Assembly: GCA_023228765.1 (NCBI GenBank)
Contig: JALOAM010000144.1
Location: 1 to 8,131 of the forward strand
Length of the DNA: 8,131 nt
From: Dehalococcoidia bacterium
GTDB taxonomy: Bacteria > Chloroflexota > Dehalococcoidia > UBA2979
Direction of reading: 5' to 3'
How positions within the stretch are numbered: the stretch's first letter is position 1; the number at the start of each line of letters is the position of its first letter. Under the pieces are notes generated by a model, which saw only the letters and a program-made list of their open reading frames with translations, was not told where the DNA came from and did not search any database. Positions 5,613 through 8,131 of this stretch are shown here, piece after piece. The position numbers and the translations under genes were made by a program.

Positions 5613-6132
5613 ATGCCGTCTGGTCGCCGATGAGCACGGCAGCCGGGCCATTACGCTCCAGCGCCTGCTGCATCGCCACCTCGATCTGCCCGACATCCTC
5701 CGGCCCGTCGAGGAGGTAGTACGGCACCTCGAACACGTCGAGGATCGGCTCGGTGTAGCGCACCATGGAGTCGTAGTTGTCGCGCGGCGCCTTCTCCGGG
5801 TCACGGTTGAGCAGCCCGATCATGAAGAGCAGCGGGAACCGCCCCTCGATCGCGACGCCTCGGAGGTGGTTCACGCAGGCGAAGAGGCCGGCGTGCTGGA
5901 TCTGCACCATCGGCCGCCGACCACCGACCACGAGTCCGGCTGCGAGCGTGATCGCCTCGTCCTCGGTCGCGGTCTGGATGAAGCGCATCTCGCCGCGCTC
6001 CCGCATCAGAGCGATCAGGCTGCGGACGTGCGTGTCCGGCACCGCCACCACGTCGGTCACACCGGCCGCCCGGACCGCCTCGTACAGCGCTTCCGCCGGG
6101 ATCGGTTCTGCTCGCCTCGCCTGCCCCACCAT
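5611..6132 (-). CDS. ThDP-dependent decarboxylase, PYR-domain (alpha, ComD-like) subunit
   Basis: The 173-residue protein has the fold of the pyrimidine-binding domain. LYEAVRAAGVTDVVAVPDTHVRSLI (16-40) is the first beta-alpha unit. FIQTATEDEAITLAAGLVVGG (51-71) carries the catalytic Glu (Glu57 by position; HE/EE-x-x-x in relatives) that activates the thiamine ring. QIQHAGLFACVNHLRGVA (78-94) and FPLLFMIGLLNRD follow, then a C-terminal strand GPAAVLIGD. It lacks the diphosphate-binding motif, which is on the next gene, so an alpha2beta2-type complex is expected. Start ATG 6132 is supported by GGGAGG (minus strand, about 6139-6144) 6 bases upstream. It is the first gene of the two-gene operon, with a candidate promoter at 6174-6203. 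Usual ComD length is close to this. Confidence 0.87.
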   Translation of the reverse strand: MVGQARRAEPIPAEALYEAVRAAGVTDVVAVPDTHVRSLIALMRERGEMRFIQTATEDEAITLAAGLVVGGRRPMVQIQHAGLFACVNHLRGVAIEGRFPLLFMIGLLNRDPEKAPRDNYDSMVRYTEPILDVFEVPYYLLDGPEDVGQIEVAMQQALERNGPAAVLIGDQTA

Positions 6133-6173
6133 CGGCCGCCTCCCTCACCCCCGCTGCCACGGCGCGGGACAGC

Positions 6174-6203
6174 GTTCTAGTCCACACAGCCCGGTCCTGT
6201 CGA
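6174..6203 (-). promoter_or_regulatory. Candidate sigma-70-type promoter of the decarboxylase operon
   Basis: On the minus strand a -35 TCGACA (6198-6203) and a -10 TAGAAC (6174-6179) are separated by 18 bases. They match the TTGACA and TATAAT consensus at 5 and 4 of 6 positions. Transcription would start about 35 bases before ATG 6132. The motif match is moderate. Confidence 0.45.
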
Positions 6204-6221
6204 GTTCCGGGACATCGGAAC
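6204..6221. promoter_or_regulatory. Dyad GTTCCG-N6-CGGAAC, possible operator
   Basis: GTTCCG (6204-6209) and CGGAAC (6216-6221) form a perfect 6-bp dyad with a 6-base centre. It sits immediately upstream of the candidate -35 of the decarboxylase operon. The spacing of half-sites suits a dimeric regulator; the regulator is not known. Confidence 0.4.
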
Positions 6222-6565
6222 AGCGGGAAACACCCCTGTGCGACCGCGCATCAGGTGTGGACAAATCTCCTCGTATGCCGATGTTAGATAGTGATCGGCT
6301 GGGATCGATGATCTGTTCCCAGTTCGAAAATGTTACGTTCCTGCAACGTCAGGGACGCCCGCTCGTCGGCCCCGCCTCCAGCGTCGCGAGACGATCGAGG
6401 CATGAGCACTCGCTGGGTGGCCCTTCTCCCCGGGACGAACGTGGATCTCGCTGTGCCTTCCCATGGGGGCGTAGCGGCGTGCCCGCGAGGGCTGGTCGGG
6501 TCACAGCGATGCGTGCTCCCAGGCGTCGGATCGTTCACACCGGCGAGGCACCCGGGGTCATCCGG
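6222..6565. other. Divergent intergenic region, no supported gene
   Basis: This part of the 433-base spacer holds no gene I can support. It is less GC-rich around 6258-6335, where promoter-like elements for the plus-strand gene may lie: TGGACA at 6258-6263, with weak -10 candidates near 6282-6290. A perfect inverted repeat ACGTT-CCTGC-AACGT is at 6335-6349. From 6350 on the sequence is coding-like but with mixed third-base composition. A 55-codon frame (6402-6569) ends in an ATGA overlap with the GH43-like start, but it has no usable RBS and no family features. Confidence 0.5.
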
Positions 6566-7702
6566 ATGAGCCGCCGCGGATTCCTCGGCCGGGTGGGGGC
6601 CCTCGCCCCGGTCGCGCTCGTCGCGCTGAAGACGCTGCGACAGCCCTCGGACGACCCGACGGCGAAGGAGGGCGGGCGGCAGCGCGCGCAGGCGCCGCTC
6701 TCGATCACCCCCGCGCCCACCGGGCCGGAGACCGTCCTCGGCGCGCACGCGGTCCAGCTCCAGCGCACCGAGCCACAGATCACGGCGCGCATCACGAACC
6801 AGGCGAGGTCCTACCAGAACCCGGTGGTCGGCGAGAACTGCCCCGATCCGCACGTCATGAACGACGGCGACCGGTTCTACATGGTCTCCACGAGCCACGT
6901 GCTGCCCGCATTCCCCATCCGCGAGTCGTTCGACCTCGTGACGTGGCGGCACACGGGCGCCTACGTCTTCACCGACGCCAACCGTCCGAGGTGGGCGGGC
7001 CTCAGGTACTTCTGGGCGCCGGAGCTCCACCGCGTCGGGAACCTCTACGTCGCCTACTACACCGCACGATCGAAGGCGACGAACCGCCTTTGCATCGGCG
7101 CCGCGACCGCCTCGCACCCCCTCGGTCCGTACACGGACATCGGGCGTCCGCTGGTGTCGGACCACGTGACGGTGCTGGACCCGACGTTCCTCGAGGACGA
7201 GGACGGGAAGCGGTACCTCTACTGGAAGGCCGACGCCGGCGAGGGCGACCCGAGCGGCCCGATCTGCGGGCAGGAGCTGACGGCGGACGGCCTCCAGCTC
7301 ATCGGCGACCGGTACGAGGTGGTGCAGACCGACCTGCCGTGGGAGGAGCACCTGGTCGAGGGCCCCTCCGTGATGAAGCGCGGTCAGTACTATTACCTCT
7401 TCTACAGCGGCGGGAAGTTCAACTCACCGGCCTACGCGGTCGGCGTCGCGCGCTCCGTCTCACCGCTCTCCGGGTTCGAGAAGCACGGCGCGCCGGTCCT
7501 CCGCGGCGGAGGGCGCTGGCGGGGGCCGGGGCACAACTCGCTGGTGCACGACGACGGCCACGACTACATCGTCTACCACGCGTGGGAGGGCGACGAGTTC
7601 CGCGACGTGCGGCCGGGGCTCATCGACCACCTCGTCTGGGACGAGGCGAACTGGCCCGTGATCGGCGAGGGCACCCCTCGCGAGGGCTGGACGCCCGAGT
7701 AG
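6566..7702 (+). CDS. Tat-exported GH43-like glycoside hydrolase
   Basis: The 378-residue protein starts with a twin-arginine signal, SRRGFLG then a hydrophobic GALAPVALVAL (2-21), and is probably exported folded. A linker (25-80) leads to a five-bladed beta-propeller. Catalytic residues fit GH43: Asp94 in NPVVGENCPDPHV (base), Asp205 in VLDPTFLEDEDGKRYLYW (pKa helper) and Glu265 in HLVEGPSVMKRGQYYYLFYSGG (acid). Blade motifs include FWAPELH (149-155) and GHNSLVHDDGHDYIVYHAW (322-340), with a likely metal-binding His. GH43 enzymes remove arabinose, xylose or related sugars from plant and other polysaccharides; the exact substrate is not visible. The start is less sure. ATG 6566 puts RR at 3-4 but has a weak RBS. 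ATG 6509 in frame gives 19 more basic residues. Neighbours offer no sugar transporter. Confidence 0.88.
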   Translation: MSRRGFLGRVGALAPVALVALKTLRQPSDDPTAKEGGRQRAQAPLSITPAPTGPETVLGAHAVQLQRTEPQITARITNQARSYQNPVVGENCPDPHVMNDGDRFYMVSTSHVLPAFPIRESFDLVTWRHTGAYVFTDANRPRWAGLRYFWAPELHRVGNLYVAYYTARSKATNRLCIGAATASHPLGPYTDIGRPLVSDHVTVLDPTFLEDEDGKRYLYWKADAGEGDPSGPICGQELTADGLQLIGDRYEVVQTDLPWEEHLVEGPSVMKRGQYYYLFYSGGKFNSPAYAVGVARSVSPLSGFEKHGAPVLRGGGRWRGPGHNSLVHDDGHDYIVYHAWEGDEFRDVRPGLIDHLVWDEANWPVIGEGTPREGWTPE

Positions 7703-7723
7703 CCAGCTTCCGGTAGTGGGTTC

Positions 7724-7750
7724 CGTCACGTGACGCCTCCCTCAGAGGCG
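7724..7750. promoter_or_regulatory. 12-bp palindrome CGTCACGTGACG and overlapping hairpin
   Basis: CGTCACGTGACG (7724-7735) is a perfect 12-base palindrome. It overlaps a hairpin CGCCTC (7734-7739) / GAGGCG (7745-7750) with loop CCTCA. Both lie in the 60-base spacer between the GH43-like and lipoprotein genes. The hairpin may end the GH43 transcript; the palindrome could be a dimer-binding operator. Confidence 0.4.
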
Positions 7751-7762
7751 TACGCTCCCTGC

Positions 7763-8131
7763 ATGAGCATCACATTCGTGCTCACACACCATCCGAGGAA
7801 CGCGCTCCTCCTCGTCCTCGGCGGCCCGATCCTCGCGGCCGTCCTCGTCGGGTGCGGACAGATCGAGGCGAGCGTGCAGGCCGCCCAGGCCACCCCGACG
7901 GCGGCCCCTCCCCCGCCGCCGACGCCGACGCCGCCACCGACGCCCACGCCGTACCCCGGCGCCACCAGCGTCCGCACGGTGCCCCTCGGGCGTCCCACGG
8001 GGACACCGCCGATGGGGCGCCCGCTGCCTGACGACCGCGTCGCTGAGATCCTCGCGCTGCTGCTCCTCCGCGACCCTGACCCCGTGATGCTCGAGGACGC
8101 CCTCGACGAGGTGGTGCGGAACCGGGACGTG
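7763..8131 (+). CDS. Lipoprotein with Pro/Thr-rich linker, 3' partial
   Basis: The frame from ATG 7763 stays open for 123 codons to the window edge, so the gene continues beyond. The N-terminus has a basic/polar start (HHPRN, 9-13), a hydrophobic stretch (14-29, ALLLVLGGPILAAVLV) and a lipobox LVGC with the acylated Cys at 31. The mature protein begins CGQIEASVQAAQ and is followed by a Pro/Thr-rich linker (about 44-66, with PPPPPTPTPPPTPTP). That is a surface-spacer type common in high-GC Chloroflexota lipoproteins. From about 90 on a helical region with ILALLLLRDPDPVMLEDALDEVV begins. The function cannot be told from this part. The codon use is high-GC and matches the neighbours, supporting a real gene. 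The RBS is weak. Confidence 0.78.
   Translation, partial: MSITFVLTHHPRNALLLVLGGPILAAVLVGCGQIEASVQAAQATPTAAPPPPPTPTPPPTPTPYPGATSVRTVPLGRPTGTPPMGRPLPDDRVAEILALLLLRDPDPVMLEDALDEVVRNRDV

Noticed and set aside
5598..5804. Longer start of the beta subunit gene at 5804
   Set aside because: The extra 69 residues are Arg/Ser-rich out-of-frame sequence of the alpha gene. The RBS before 5597 fits the short form.
5287..6180. Plus-strand frame opposite the decarboxylase operon
   Set aside because: It spans two well-supported minus-strand genes and their junction, and its product shows no recognisable domain.
5777..6565. Upstream extension of the GH43-like frame to 5777
   Set aside because: The extra 263 codons cover the minus-strand alpha subunit and the divergent promoter region. 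The Tat signal would then be internal, so a start at 6566 or 6509 is preferred.
6284..7351. 355-codon minus-strand frame opposite the GH43-like gene
   Set aside because: The plus strand encodes a protein with GH43 catalytic motifs. The minus product is Arg/Val-rich with no domain pattern.
1..8131. CRISPR array, tRNA, rRNA, transposase or phage genes
   Set aside because: No regularly spaced direct repeats with spacers, no cloverleaf-like sequence, no recombinase or transposase motif was seen. The 15-base repeat at 3710-3754 has units too short and too close for CRISPR.

Overview
The window is very GC-rich, with third codon positions almost all G or C. It reads as ordinary chromosomal DNA from a high-GC bacterium. 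The last gene encodes a lipoprotein with a Pro/Thr (PTPTPPP-type) linker. The GH43-like enzyme has a Tat signal, and several genes are short single-domain proteins. This mix would suit Chloroflexota (Thermomicrobia-like) or a high-GC actinobacterium-like lineage. That placement is inference; there is no rRNA or other phylogenetic marker. I see no tRNA, rRNA, CRISPR array, transposase or phage gene.

Layout. Positions 1-2832, plus strand: the 3' part of a SulP-family anion transporter with a C-terminal STAS domain; a DUF1269-type glycine-rich membrane protein; and a soluble histidine kinase with no recognisable sensor domain. The kinase overlaps by 4 bases (ATGA) a small membrane-anchored SHOCT-domain protein ending at 3176. 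Positions 3177-3357 hold strong GC-rich hairpins. A CMD/AhpD-fold protein lacking the usual redox cysteines follows (3358-3702), then a spacer with a 15-base periodic repeat and a hairpin. Next is a class I SAM-dependent methyltransferase with an N-terminal winged-helix-like region (3869-4975).

Positions 4998-6132 are on the minus strand: a two-gene operon for a split thiamine-diphosphate decarboxylase. The PYR-domain subunit comes first and the PP-domain subunit 13 bases later. The layout resembles sulfopyruvate decarboxylase ComD/ComE, or a split phosphonopyruvate decarboxylase. The operon converges on the methyltransferase; the two stop codons lie on opposite arms of one hairpin. A 433-base divergent spacer (6133-6565) holds a plausible promoter for this operon and several dyads.

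Positions 6566-7702, plus strand: a Tat-exported GH43-like glycosidase with the expected catalytic Asp/Asp/Glu residues. A 12-base palindrome lies between it and a lipoprotein gene that runs off the window (7763-8131).

The genes form several short, unrelated transcription units rather than one pathway. The best-supported functional pairs are the kinase with the SHOCT protein (translationally coupled) and the two decarboxylase subunits. I found no convincing new multi-gene system. The most interesting items are the sensorless kinase/SHOCT pair, the split decarboxylase with no visible substrate-making partner, and the paired stop codons in the convergent hairpin.
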